Part shown: piece by piece, positions 1 through 26,363 of the stretch
Numbering within the stretch: position 1 is the first letter of the stretch
Layout of the letters: each line of letters opens with the position of its first letter
Origin: Daphnia carinata
Lineage: Eukaryota > Arthropoda > Branchiopoda > Diplostraca > Daphniidae
Length of the DNA stretch: 64,000 bases
Direction of reading: 5' to 3'
Assembly: GCF_022539665.2 (NCBI RefSeq)
Contig: NC_081340.1
Location: 3,968,001-4,032,000 of the forward strand
Notes under the pieces: generated by a model
Seen by the model: only the letters and a program-made list of their open reading frames with translations
Database searches by the model: none
Told to the model about the DNA's origin: nothing
Translations under genes and position numbers: made by a program

Positions 1-2052
1 GCAGCATCAAACTGGTATTGCCACGATCGATAAGAGCCTTAAGGCACGGTCTGTATATATAAATGTGTGTCGTACATATCTGCATCGCGCACGCCCAGGT
101 GATGTCAGTATTTTGACGTCATCTTCTTGTTGTTTTTTCTCATTTTTTTCTTCTTATTCTGTGTGATGAGGATCCAATATCCTTTGTACTTTTTCCCCTT
201 TTTTGGTTGGCCGAAACGCTGCCTGTGTTTCAATATTTGACCACCGAACCACAAGGGTGTTTCCTTTCCCATCTATCTTCATTCACTTTCTGCAAAGTAT
301 CGCCATAGAGTGGATTGGTGGTAGAGTGAAATAACGTCTTGTCTAGTATCATTCTAATATCACTTTTTGACTTGAAACTGTTTTAACTTTCATAGCTAAA
401 GTACCTAACAAGCTTAGGAAAGTTTCGATGCGGCCGAATTTCAAGCTTCATACCCTATGATAATCCCCGTGCCCTGGTGATAGCACTTCAATTTGTACGT
501 CTACGACACTGAATTTAAACTCAGCTACGTACAACACGAATAAGTTGAACACGAATTTCGGCCCTTTCAAATCACGTTATTAGAATCAAAGAGTAGATCG
601 TTCAGGCTGCAATTATCATTACAAATTGTACAATAGTTCACTAATCATAGCACTTACTGTTTTCTTCAAACAATAGCAGGGAGTCAGGAACGTTTAGCAA
701 CATAATCAACTCTTGTTATCAGACTTCCCCTACACAACATCTATGGCTGATTCCCAAGGTTACCTTTGTGCTAGAGGTTTGTCTGTGCAAACGAATTTGT
801 GCATGGGGATGCAACTCGGGAGTGCAAGCACGGCGTTAATACTGAAAGCGGATGAGAGGTCTCGAGGGGTGGGCAAAAAGTCAGGTAGGGTTACTTTCAT
901 GACTGACGTGTTGCCATTCTCATTAAGAATTTTGAATTAGACATGCAGATTGTGACAGTTGACGTGTTTAAAAATAGGAGAGCGGGGAGGGAATGCAACA
1001 TAAATGGAAAGTATTGACGTAACGTCTGCAGTGACGTGCACGCCGGAAAACTGAAATTTATTGCGCATAGGGACGTGAATCTGCGTTTCCCCTATGGAGA
1101 CATCGATAAACAATTCCAGCAACGATCGATTTCGATTTATTGTTGTTGTGGACTTTAAGCGGAGACTACATTTTGAGGCCTCTTTACGAGAAAACAGTAA
1201 CATTTATTTATTTTTTTTTTCGCAAAAAATGGGCATTGAGAATTCAGTGTATTACGGTCTTTCAAATCTAGGCTTGACAATAGCCATTTTATCGTCTAAC
1301 ATGTTAAAAAAAAAAAAAGTTGGTTCAGTGTTGAAAATGCTGACACAGCTGATTATGCCTACTTGCTTGCTTTTCTCTGATTTTCCATGTAGACTGGTGC
1401 ATAGTTGTGCAAACCGCCCGACTTCGCTAATACCGTGATGTTTGTTGGGTGTTGACAATGGGGGGGGGGGGGAACCGACGTCCTTAAACGGACGCGGTAT
1501 AATCTGAGATGTAACACAAAAGGGGCATTTTCGGAACTACTCAGCTGATCAACTGAGTTTTGTGAATTGTAAAGCATCTCGGGGTATGTTACCAACACAA
1601 GAGGATTGTGCTGCTTTATCTGCTGATTCAAACTGTTCCCAGATTTATCTGCTCACGCGGGATATCAAAAGCAACGAGATCTATATTTCCAGGACGCAAC
1701 ACAATAACAAATGTCTTATCCTTGCAGCCGAGTTGCCCAACACTTAGGAAATATCCTTGTGGCTCCGTCTTTCATCATCTCATTAGTAGTCGTCAGCGTG
1801 TATGCATAACTGCATGCCATCCACATGCGACGTTGTGTGTCGGATGACAGTTATTCTATCCAGCGGTCTATACCCTTCGTCATTCAGTCCCCAGGATACC
1901 TGATGACAAATTGTGTCTAGGTTTACATTTGCATACATTTGCGCTAGTCATCAAGTCGAGAGCACTGCGGATGTTGAAATTAAACTTTACGGTTTCCGTG
2001 GTGTATTAATTAAAGAGATGTTATTAATTCTCTTATTATTCTCTTCATGCAG
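1..2052. other. non-coding stretch upstream of the first readable unc-13 exon
   Basis: I see no exon that I can support here. The first exon recognised downstream (2053) starts in phase 0 after a good acceptor, so earlier unc-13 exons must exist. They are either outside the window or too short to recognise here, and most of this stretch is then probably intron. A run of G residues sits at about 1460-1472 and an A run at about 1305-1316. The open frames present are short and have no recognisable family. Confidence 0.5.
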
Positions 2053-14972
<12,920 letters not shown>

Positions 14973-17900
14973 AAATGTGACATTTTAAGAATAACAACTG
15001 AGTTTTGTTTTCCTCCGGATCGTCACGGTTTAGTTCTCTAGTTTTACTCCATGTTTGTACCTTACGTCTTCCAGTTGGAGCCACGCATATTGTTTGAGTG
15101 GAAAGGGCGAGAAAGCTCCACGGTTCGCGGTTTCTTAGTAACTGACGGATGGGTAATAAGGAAATTAATTGTTAAAAAACGCATTGGACGGCAAACCTTT
15201 TTCAATCGAATAAGGGCGGACCGCTCAGAAAATAGATGATGGGACCAAAATATAAAAGCGAAAAAGCCGTATAAGCGAAATGGCAAGAATGTGTAACGTG
15301 AAATCTATCTGAGAGGAAAGGCAAAAGCAGAGGAGTGCAGTATTGTACAATTTCATCAATCAATGTCATTCGTCCATTCTTTTGTTTCTCTTTTTCCTCT
15401 AAACATGCCACCAGATGAATTGTCACGTCTTTTGAATGTTTACCTTTTTTTTCGGGTGTGAATGGGTGCCTTTGTGCTGCAATTATGAACAAGTGGACGC
15501 CAATTGTTCCAACGCCCTATTTCCAATACTTGGATCCTTTGCCTGTATACATCAGTTCGTTTTCGTGTACCGAAAGCTTCTTTTCCTTTCCCCCCTTTTC
15601 TTCGACTTCCCTTTTAAAAAAAAAAAAAAATCTAAGAATCTACAGCTACCGACGTGGTGATTTCGTATATATCTCTTTCATCCATATCAGCGTGACTGTG
15701 CTCTCTTTTCGTTCCATTTCATCATTCGCTCGTTCATCGGTGGTCAGTGGACGTTTCCCTGCGTTTTCCTCTCTGTGTTTTCACTCTCTTGTTCTGTGTT
15801 CCTCTTGATATTTCAATATTCTTCATCATTCCCTCCCCGCAATTCATTCAAACACACATCACTCTTCACGCGTTCATACCACAATGTGTCTGCCCGCCAA
15901 CCACAAGAATAAAACCGAATATATCCAAGAAGAAAAGTAATAATCAATTCTCCAAGTGTCTTGAACACCGTGAAAAATTTCCCTATCGACAAACTGCCGT
16001 GATGGATATACTGACGTAACATTCCCCGTGAAAGAAAAAGAGAAATACTTTAGTAACTTTCGGGTCTGTTAACTGCACAAAGACAAGAAAAAACCTTTTT
16101 CCTTATTATTCATGTCACAATGTTTGCTTTCTTCATTCAGTCTTCTTTTATTTCTATTGTAGTGAGAGACATGTCCCCCATAACGTCGATCTATCATTGT
16201 GTAAAGGTGGTGTCACAGCACTAACGACCAGAATAACGACCTCCTTTTCCAACCTTTCGACGACACGTGCAGATTGACGCCCACGATGGGGTACCAAACT
16301 ACGCCCAATAACTTCCCAACATTCCCAAAACACAGACACACAAATCGTACCCGTCTTTCTAATCCGTTATCTAAATAATAATAAAATTTTAAAAGTATCC
16401 CAATTGTTGGTCAACGTGATGCGTTATGTCCTGTACATTTTGTTTCCATTTTCGACATTTTTTTTTCCTGCTCTCGCTCTCCATCCTTCCTTCTTCGATC
16501 GCTGTAATTACAACCAACGCTACATTATGAGAAAAAATAAAATTACTCCATATTTCAGCGCATAGCCGGCATTCGAAGAACTCATTATGAATTTGTTTCA
16601 GGGATTGAAGGAGAATTTTTGAAAACACGATCAGAAGTAAATCCAAATTTTTTTCGTGGCTTAATGATACGCGCTCTATAGTTGCTGCATATCGAATAGC
16701 CCGTCAGTTTTCTCAACTGACAGACGAAGAAGCTCTTGATTATATAGTCATGAATGTAACCTTCTCATCAATTCTATCCTCCAGCGTCCGTTGCGCTACC
16801 GACGTTCTCTGCTTCCTCCCGTCTTCTGCCCCCGCTGGGTCTATAGTCAATGAATATTTGAACAGGCGAACTCCCCGCTGTCGTATCAAACTCTCACGTC
16901 GTACCTTTTGCAAACTGATCGATTGCAGCCATTCTGCAAAAAAACAGACTTGATGAAACCAGTAATGCATGTTGTACCTTACGTAGAGTTTCTACGTCAC
17001 TACGGTAAGGAAGGTGTCAACGGTCTAGATCAAGGTCTATATGTTTGCAATACATCCGGTTTGATAAAGAACGACCAAAACATACACTGCGTGGGTTGCA
17101 TTGGGCCGGCTTTGGGCCAGTTGGACATCTCCATCATAGCGTCGAGATAACGTTACACTTTACGGAATTGAAACTCCATTTTGAAGCCATCATGACAAGG
17201 ATTGAAACGATGGGAAGATCGTTTTTCTTTTGCTTTCTTATTGCGGACGCCATGCAACTTATTCATGACGTTTCAAGGGATATGAAGAAGTTTCTAATTG
17301 AGTTTGCGTAGGCATGCAACGTAATATGGTATATAATTAATGCATTGGAAACTGGATACACACAGGGGCTATACAAACAAAACCACAAACAGCTGATACG
17401 AAAAGCGTTGTATGCTTCGCCAGCTAATTTGAATAGTTCAAATTATGCAGCACATAATAAAAGCAGGTTATTTCTGATGAGGTAATTAATTGTAAACAAG
17501 TCAGCAAACGATTTGAAAGGTTAGACTATCATCCTGATGGGCAGTGCTTGTGAAAGGTGTATGGAAGAGAATGAAACAGCAAAATGGATAAATCGATAGC
17601 GGCAGCATGAGAAGCCTCGTAAAAGTGTATTGGTAAACCGTTAACATAAACTGATACCATTCTACCCAATTTCGTATATAGAGGTACTTTGTTGAATATA
17701 TACGATGAGACGGAAATACGGCGTTGAGACAAACATGCCCACAGGAGCGAAATACGAGTATTTATTATTCCAACTGAAGGATATAGAAGTTGTTGACAAG
17801 TGGCAAACATACGTATACCTATAAAGGTTATCGTCAAGACGACAGAAGATAAACCTATAAAGCCAAGATTTATAGGTGAAAAGTTACAAAGAATTTTGCG

Positions 17901-18075
17901 TTCGATTTGTTCTCTCCTTCTTCGAGTACGCCGCGTTTTTTTTATTCATTTTTTAAAAGATTTTTTGTTATATTCCGAAGACAGTCATTTTAATTATTGT
18001 ATATTACAGCCTTACGGTGGAACGTGAGAGAATCGGAGAAGCTGCAGCCATCGTCGTCATCAACTCAAAACAAAT
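14973..18075. other. intergenic stretch with the presumed unc-13 3' UTR and the allatotropin 3' end
   Basis: Downstream of the unc-13 stop the sequence is pyrimidine-rich with A/T runs (for example about 15605-15630) and probably holds its 3' UTR; I could not fix the polyadenylation site. No convincing coding exon was found between 15.0 and 18.0 kb on either strand. The right edge holds the 3' UTR of the minus-strand allatotropin gene. Confidence 0.5.
17941..17946 (-). promoter_or_regulatory. polyadenylation signal AATAAA for the allatotropin gene
   Basis: TTTATT on the plus strand reads AATAAA on the minus strand, about 130 bases past the proposed allatotropin stop at 18076. The position is plausible for the 3' end, which supports the two-exon model. 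Confidence 0.5.
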
Positions 18076-18995
18076 TTAATCTTCTCTCTGCTGTAGCGAT
18101 GTTATTAGTTCCTGGGACGTCACTTGACCATCGCCGTTATGATCCAGCAAATGCTCGACCAGGTAGCGGATCACCGCCGGTTTCTTCTGCAGATAGTTGA
18201 CCAGCCAGTCCACAGGGAAACTGCGTTATTTGATAACCGTTTCAGTTACGAAACCAACAAAATGGACCGAACAGCTCAAGACACACTTGCAAGACGCAAA
18301 GAACTTGGAACGGAGTCTGAGCGTACTCAGAAAGTTTACGACAGTATCAATAAAAAATGGTACGCGCATCGCAATTTATGTAGTTGCTCTCAATGCGGTA
18401 AGTCGCATCGAATGTTTACCAAAGCCGGATCAACGTGTACGAAGTTTTCGTATTTAAGGGCATTAGACCTCTTCTGTTAGCAGACGATCTTTTGAAAAAA
18501 CATTCTTTCTGTTAGTTACTGAAAGGTTATGGAAAGACTATTTGAATAAGCCAAACTACTCCGCGCCTAATATGCCAGAAAAGTTAACAATAGTTTTACC
18601 TGTCGGGAGCTTATTTGACAAGACTGAATAAATCAAACAGGTAATCTAAGAAGGCGAACAAAAGCAAAACAAAGGAAGCCGGTAATAAAGAGATAAAAGG
18701 ATTATATTTCTTACACGTCAGGATTGCTGTTGAGGTTTTCATCTTGCTGCATCATCTGTTCGGATACGTCTTGGAAGGAAGTAAATGAGGATAGAGCCGG
18801 TGCGCGTTTGCCGAATCCCCTTGCTGTCGCCAGGCCGACCGTTTTGAATCCACGTCGACTTCTAAAGTCACGCTGGTTGTTGACGCTGCTATAGTCAGTC
18901 GGATGTGGTGCCCCCTCAACTGCTGTTGTCAGAATCATCAGACCTATCAAAGCCCATCCGACCAAAACGAGCATAAACGCACCTTTCCCTTTCAT
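18076..18995 (-). CDS. allatotropin neuropeptide precursor with C-terminal EF-hand-like domain
   Basis: Two coding exons: 18995-18715 and 18220-18076 (minus), 141 residues. Residues 1-28 form a signal peptide (hydrophobic core MLVLVGWALIGLMIL, likely cut after VEG). A dibasic-type site (RSRR) precedes GFKTVGLATARGF-G-KR, giving a 13-residue amidated peptide that matches insect allatotropin (Manduca GFKNVEMMTARGF-amide). The first exon ends at the strong donor GT|GTAAGA, and reading through it gives an immediate TAA. The second exon starts after AACGCAG in matching phase and encodes FPVDWLVNYLQ, then an EF-hand loop DHNGDGQVTSQE, as in the C-terminus of the moth precursor (IPLDWFVN...DLNQDG). 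The start at 18995 lies one base after an acceptor (CTCAAACAG), so a 5' UTR exon lies upstream. Allatotropin acts as a myoactive and endocrine peptide through a GPCR. Only one peptide copy is encoded. Confidence 0.9.
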
Positions 18996-21900
18996 CCTGT
19001 TTGAGACAGACAACAATTAGGCAAATTGATGAAAACATCTTAAGATAATCATGGACTGCGGTCTAAGAGCTCGTCTTTCATTCAGTTAACAGCACAAACC
19101 CACTACCCCATCTTAATCAATCAAGATGGTCAAGATAGACCTCATTAGTCTCAATACCACAGTTGATAGATTTAGGCCATCCATTATCGTAAAAGATGAT
19201 CGCATGATCGATAAACTTGTAATCCACTATAAAGATCGACCATCTCCCATGAACTCTATCGTCTTCCTATCCTTGAGGCGTTCGGACATTTATCACAAGA
19301 AAATATAACCTTTAATTTTAACTCTGGACAAATTAGTCCTCCGAGAACCACTTGTATGACCTTTATCATAGTATACGGTACGTTTAAGAAGGCTCTAAAC
19401 TTTGTGGTACTATGGCAAAAGTTAGGTGTTTCCCCGGTGTGTAACTTTCTATTTCACGCCCTCAATGCACAGCGTTTCAAATGAAATTAGCTTCCTGAAG
19501 CCCAACTGGCTAATTAAGGCAGGGTCGTGCAACAAGTTTTAGCGTACGGGACACTTTCGTACATAAGTCTCTGATTGCCCGAGTCAGTTTTACGATAACG
19601 AACTCAAAGCAGGACATTTGCACGGTATACGCCCCCTCGATTTCATGGGCTAACTTCAGCCTTGATTATTCTGGAACTATTTGAGCAGCAGTTATCCAAG
19701 TCTAACGGAAAAGTTTCAGTAATCAGTTAACCAGATGCAAACGACGCACACAGTTTATCATTTTTCTTTAAAATAAAAATTTTGCAAGACAAAGGTTTAA
19801 GTCCTAATGATTTTTTTCACTATAAGACAACTCACGCAGGTTCAATGACATGTAATACAGTAAAACAATACCACTATGATATATCGATCATTTTCCGTGT
19901 TTTCTATATACGTTTGACAAAGTTAACATCCGGATATATCCCGGCTATTTTTGCTTGCGTGACGGGCCACTACGATACGATCTGTACATTTATAGGATTA
20001 TCATACAGTATAGGTACTCAATAGCTTTACTCGCATTGATCTTGAAATGCTATTAGCCAACTTTTCACTGTTATAGTAACGTCAAAGGCATAAATCAAAT
20101 TTTCCATTTAGTTCCTTTGGCTGACATTCTCAGCTAAGCAATCATACAAGATTCAGCTTCTGCCTGCAACTTGTTTATGTATAGAATTCGGTAGGTTCTT
20201 AGCTTCTGTACAGACGTTTCGATTGATTAAGATTGATCGGACTTCATCAATAAAAATTCCGACATTGCTATATTTTACTATTTTAGTATATAGCTCTCGT
20301 GGTTCGAGGTCGTTGTTGGGCCTTAAATGAAAACCTTTTCACATTCATCTGTCAAATGCTTAATAACACCTTAGCTGGCTTTATCGCTGTCAATAAGTTA
20401 GAGGGTTTTTCTTTTCTCCTACGCACTCACGCTCTGCCTACACTTTTGCTTTCTCACTTCGTCGCAACATATTTGTGCAACAGTCATGCTTCCATTTGTG
20501 CCTTTAGAAAGGTATAACTCGATTAGTATTTGATGAAATGAATGACGACAGAAAAATTGGTTTTCTTCTTCGTGAAATCTGAAAGATACGACGGAGAAAT
20601 CTCATGTGAAGCACAGAATACGTAATTGTAGTATGATAATGTCGGATGCATCAGAAAATCTGGTATTCAGCTCTTTCCTCCTCTTTGCTTCGGTTACGCA
20701 TATAAAATCTGAACTCCCACGATGGTTGTAAAACGCCTATTCAAAACGCATTTCCATTTCAAGTTGAAATTTGTACTGAAACTCGTATTAAACGACGATT
20801 GTTGCCAACAGGAAAACCGTAGAAAAAAAAGAACATTTCAGATTTTACAAACGGAGCAATAAATGGGACTCGAATGCGCTTCTTTCATGGGATTTGTAAG
20901 GAAATTATTACGATGCACAAGTTTATACTAAACATTAGATTTCCAAGAGCAAAAGGAGATGTTCGCTAAAATGAAGCCGCATTGATTCTAAATTTCATTC
21001 GCCGTGCGTCTCGCCATGCCTCGCAAACCCACAAGTCTCGTGTAACCTTTTACCATCTGCTGTTTAAGCTGAACATCGCATCGAACGTCAGTAATTCTTA
21101 AATTGAAAAAGCAATCATTTTCAAATTACACACATATCTAAAGGTTTAAAATTCTCAAGCGAATGATTGGCTATATGTTACCTTATTATAACGGCGTAGA
21201 GTAGATAAAGCGATGAAAACAATCACGTCTTGATTGAGAGGTAAGCGTGAAGATAGGGAGAGAACAGAACAGTTACCAGATGCAAGGGTGATGAAGTTGT
21301 GCCGCCCCTTCGTGTTCCAGCGCCGGTGTTATATCGTGACCTCAAGGCGAGTATATTAACTCTTCTCGCAATAGTTTCGTCAGCGGGAGCTGCTGCGTCG
21401 TTTCAACCAATCACCAGTCACCGCCCACTTGGCTTCTTCTTCAGTCTCCTCCTATTCCTTCCCTTTTGAAACGTATATCCCGAACGCCACAGTTCCCTAA
21501 ATAAGAACGCATATGAAGACATTGTTACAGCATTGAAATCTGTAATCCTTGTCAATTGACGCCATAATTTGTTTACAGCATAGAGCAACATGCCCTTCTG
21601 TTTTTATTCACCACTGGACACATTACTCTAACATATTCATAGATGGTCTCTTTAAATTTATTTGGGGCATTTTTGTCGATGCTAATTGATTCGTCCAAGG
21701 TTGGGGCTTAGGAAAACGAGCAGTCCGTTAGTGTGCGAAGAAGGATCAAAATTTCTTATTAGCGCTTCTTTTTGAAACATAGATGTGCTATTAATCATTC
21801 ACGGTTCCTCGTACAATGCCCCTACCCACGTCCCAAAAATAGCAATTTAGCTACCATCGGTTACCACGTCGATTCATGCACTGAATAATTGAAACAACGG

Positions 21901-24900
21901 GTCTTACATCCTTATTTTCATCGTTGTCAGACAGTTATGGGCCAATGTGAATAAGAAATCTCAAAGATGGAAGTACGTTCTTCTACAGCTTTACACATCA
22001 CTCGTTTTCGTGTAATCTATTGCCAGAAAGAAAAGAGCGAAGCATCAGGCTACCCAGTGCATTATAAATCAACTGTTGAATAGAATCCTTCGGCAGCTCA
22101 ACGAACTAGTTAAAATTTTAAAAATGTTTGAGTGCTCCCTATACATATTTATGTACCAGGAAAAGTTGAGTCGTGACTGGTGTGCAATAATATTAATACA
22201 CACAGGCCTTTTCCTTGTAATGGACATTCCACGCAAGAACGCGTATTTCTTTTTCCTCGAAACATGTTGTTTACATCTCTAATTTCGTTCAACTTAAACA
22301 TTTTTTTTGTAGCTCTTGTAATACATTTTTTGTTCTTTTCCGGATAACTGCAGCGACCAACAACATGTTCTGCTATTACCGATCGGATAAGGGGCGGAGG
22401 AAGCGGTTGATATGATTACTATACTTTTTGTCTATCCGGAGAAACCTAATTCCCCAAAATTTATGGCCGCATTCGACTAGCATGAGCCCTTGAAACCATC
22501 GAGTAGAGATTCAAAAATTCACGTCATATCACCAGGGAATCCTATGGATTTAAACGTGCCTTTAAAGAAAGGAGCTTATTTTCAAAGCAAAACAAAAAGT
22601 GGCGTTCTAAAAGATGATGGCTATTAGCATATCTTTGGGTATAGACGCACAAAAAATGGAAAGATTCTGTTTCAGACATTTAGCCACGAATTTTCTATTC
22701 GTGCGGATACGCTATATCAGGACAAAAATTAAGAAGATTTACTGACGTACATGGGCGTTGCCCTTGCAGATGTTTAGCCACCAACCGCCGGAACTTGACT
22801 CTTCTATTCTGTTTATCCCTTTTGCGTGGGCGACGGATGAGGTAGTCGTATACGTAGACATATGAACAAAGTTATAACCCACGGAGCTCCTGGAAATACC
22901 GTATAGATAGTATACACGATCGGTACCAGTTAAGAAGTGCTCTTTTCGTAGGCTGTTGTCTAAGTAAATGGAAAATCAAATCCGAGGACCGGTTTATCGA
23001 CGTGTAACATACAGACATCGTAATCTTACTACGCAGTAATCTGCCTTGCCATTGGATCACTGCACCAACTCGTTTAGTTGCTCGAAAATCCACTCCGAAT
23101 TCATTCATGTCCTTAAGGTACGCACTTCGTCACAAACTACATGTAACCACACGAAAATTGAAAAGCGTAACCAGTTTCCTCTTTTACAATGCAGAAGATT
23201 TTCAGTGTTTTTGTTTGTATCGTATAAGAGTGTCGGGTTAAAGTACGATGACGGTACCTGCGCAATAAGTTCGCCTTTTCAAGGAAAGGCTAGATGTTGT
23301 TTTTACTTCGCGTTATGATGGGGGAGAGACTTCATTAGGCTTTTAATTCTTTTAGCGTTTGGTTATCTGAATGAAACAACGGCGAGCAGTTTTAATTCGA
23401 GCCAAAAGCGTTGCTAAGCGTGTACGGAATTCAGCTAACGTTCTTCTCGCTTTATACAGCTGCGCGTTTTTGTATTCTAGTCTCAACCTTCGCATCCAAA
23501 CTAATGAGCGTTTTTCGAATGTTGATAAAATTAGTCCCTTAGCAAAACCTTTGTGCATCTATCTTCATATAGTTAGCGAGCCTTAATGATATTACGATCA
23601 TTCCTACTGGCAAAGATATCCTTTAATGACATGTAATACTAAAAAACGATGCAAATTTACAATTGTTATTCTTCTTTCCTAACTCTATGTAGAGATGGTA
23701 ACCTGTCAGTCACAAGAAGCTACCGCTATTATGGGCATGTATTTTATGCTAGGTAAACACACGTCAGATTTGTTAATCGCAGTCTGCGTATTCTTCCGGA
23801 TGTGCACCGATTTTTCTATAGCTGAATGTCGCCAAGAACTCCGGATAAGCATGTGGGATGCTAGCGTCAGAATATGCAACTAGTTTATCCCTAAGTTTAT
23901 CTCTATTTATAGAGTTGTAAATAACGGACGCAAAAACTAATGGAAAAATTGATTGTAATAAAAATTCAAACACTGTACGTTGGCAGTAGTCTCTATGACC
24001 TCTAAACACATATGCAAAGAATATCCTCCTGCCACTGCCGCTATCATCATTAAATATTACGGGATCTCAGTGGTTGGCTTATGCTAGCTTGATTCGGTAT
24101 ATTGTAATTCTCCATGGTAGTGCGCAGCGTAGTCTACGAGGAATTTTGTAATCGTATAGTTAGTTCTTAATTCTATACTCACTGCGTCACACCACTCCCG
24201 ATAACGATCGGAAAGCGCACTTTTAAAAGAAAATTTGTTTTTCTTTAGTGCCTTAGAATTCTAAAACATCTTCATCTACGTATATCGGTTGGGACACGTG
24301 TTATCTGCTATTCAGGGATTCGCTTGGCAACGGTTGTCGTCCTCCGTCCCAAAAACAAGTTGCACTTGGGCATCTTTTAGATTTCCTTAAGTTTGAATGG
24401 CTAAAGCGACATACTCGCAAGCGGGGGCGACACACCCCATCCGGCAATCCAAAGGCCATTGATGGCTATACACTTAGAAGAATGATGTAGTCTTCAATCG
24501 TTAGTGAAGCATATAGACAACGCTCATTAGGACGTTCGCGTTAAAGACTCCATTCGCTGATGTTACGTTCTAAACATAGCCTCACGTTAACAGTGACTGT
24601 TTCCTATGGCTACCAACCCACTGCATCGAACACAAGCGTGACCTTTTCATCCTTCAATTGTTTTTCTGCATGCCCAAACCAATCTCGGATGAAACTATTA
24701 ATATTTAGGCCTAATGATTTTCTCGATGCACACAGCTGTCTGTTTCGTAAATTGAATTACGTTGCCGTTTCCATAGCGTAGTTTAATGGGATTGTCAATA
24801 GTCGATAGTAAATCAATACCTTTCCCAATCATATCGTTAATTTGCTGATACGCGACACTTCTCCCATGAATGTCTATTCTATGGAATACGTCTGCCCTTT

Positions 24901-26363
24901 ATTTTCGTGAGCCCGGTTTAAATTTGAGTGGCTGCACACCATTCCTGACGCTTGCTTACTGCGCATTATTAATAGGAACCCTTTTTCCCTTTCTTTTTTA
25001 AGCGAACAACATGAACTGTGTAAGGATAGCGCTAACTTCGAAGTTCGGCGTAAATTTCGTTAAAGATACAACAGCGAAAATTTAAAATAATCATTCGATG
25101 CACATCCAATCGCCTTTACGTTATTCGCCTCCCGCATTTAATAATGGGTTCCCTAAATTATACGCGCATCTCTATGCAATTGCATTTCGTTCGAGAAAAC
25201 CAGTACTTACTATCGTATGCAGACAACTTTGAACACGTACGCTGGCAGAAAAGGCTAAATGTTCTTATTTTAAATTGAGGTCGTAAAACTTCACTACGAC
25301 CTTTTAAATTTATCGTTGGCTGGTAATCGAGAAGTATATGGGAGGCACGTGATTGTAACGAACGGAGGTTCATATATATCTTTAAAGTTCACGTGAACTC
25401 CGGGTCTGGCACAATCAAGCCGTCCAACAATCGATCGAAGGCAATCACCACTTATTCCCCTTTGCTTTGGAGTATTTGTTGAGGTCTGCGTGACACGCAT
25501 CTATCCTTTAAGAGATTGCCAGGAAAAGATCGTTTGTTTTATCTAAAAGAAAAGCCAAAATGAAAGAGCCGGGGGGGGGGCTAGGGAGGAAAAACAATGT
25601 GAGCCCTTTTTATGAAGAGAATCCAAGAGTCAGCATAGAGAGAATGAGAGCTATCAGTATTGATATTACAGTGGGCACTTGATGCTTCAAGTCATTACAG
25701 ACCTCCTGATCATTAGACAAAGGTCGATAAGGCCGTGCGGTCCAAGATCCAACGGCTAAGCGTTGGTAAGAGATTGGGCGATATATCGGCCCCGGTCGTT
25801 AGATTCGCTAGCAACGCCAAAGGAAACAATTGTATTGAGCTTTCAATGGAAGAGATTGCCGCTACCGGGTGTATGACGAAACATTATACTCTGATAATTA
25901 TTGAATTAATTACTTAGGACAGCACGAAAAACCGTACCGCACGTTTCACTTTAGAAGCTTGATGGAAATTTACTAAAAATGAAATAAGAATTTTATCCTT
26001 CTAATTCTAATACAAGCTAAAAGCCTTTTACGATCTCGTCGTTTGTTCTACAATTATCTCTCTACGTGACAGTGCTTTAAATGACGACAGATTCCGTTGG
26101 TAGGGATAGTTAAGGTTGAAAGCCAATGGGACATTAAAATGGATTTATTTTGCCCATTTCCTTGCAACTCGAGCGCTGCTGTACTCGAGAAACAAGAAAA
26201 TATGACTGACTAGAAGTTACTAAACTGACACAGTTTTACGATAAATTTGCGAAGCAAATAAAGCAAGCAAAATATGCAGAAAATATAGGACCAACGTAGA
26301 GATAATAAATAGGGAATTTTTATTATGCAGGTTAGGTTTCACTTTATTTCAAGTAAAAATTTT
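18996..26363. other. gene-poor stretch upstream of allatotropin
   Basis: No coding exon or RNA gene could be supported here on either strand. The open frames are short (60-90 codons), often overlap on both strands, and have no recognisable family. A 5' UTR exon and promoter of the allatotropin gene should lie here. One short GC-richer island at about 21300-21440 contains an inverted CCAAT box and a TATA-like element (see separate entry). A G run (about 10) occurs at about 25571-25580. Confidence 0.5.
21300..21440. promoter_or_regulatory. promoter-like island (CCAAT, TATA-like, GC-rich) in the gene-poor stretch
   Basis: Against AT-rich surroundings this block has CCGCCCCTT, TATATTAA (about 21352) with a TCAG initiator-like site about 28 bases downstream on the plus strand, and CCAAT (about 21408, plus strand). 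The TATA-like element is nearly palindromic, so it could act in either direction. It could serve the minus-strand allatotropin gene 2.3 kb away, or an unrecognised plus-strand transcript. Weak evidence. Confidence 0.2.

Noticed and set aside
18711-18713. TAA as the true end of the allatotropin precursor
   Set aside because: The TAA is part of a strong donor, and the downstream exon is in phase and matches the family's C-terminal domain.
22872-24009. Short open frames on both strands suspected of being a protease or membrane protein
   Set aside because: No catalytic motif, splice pattern or recognisable family; frame lengths are those expected by chance.
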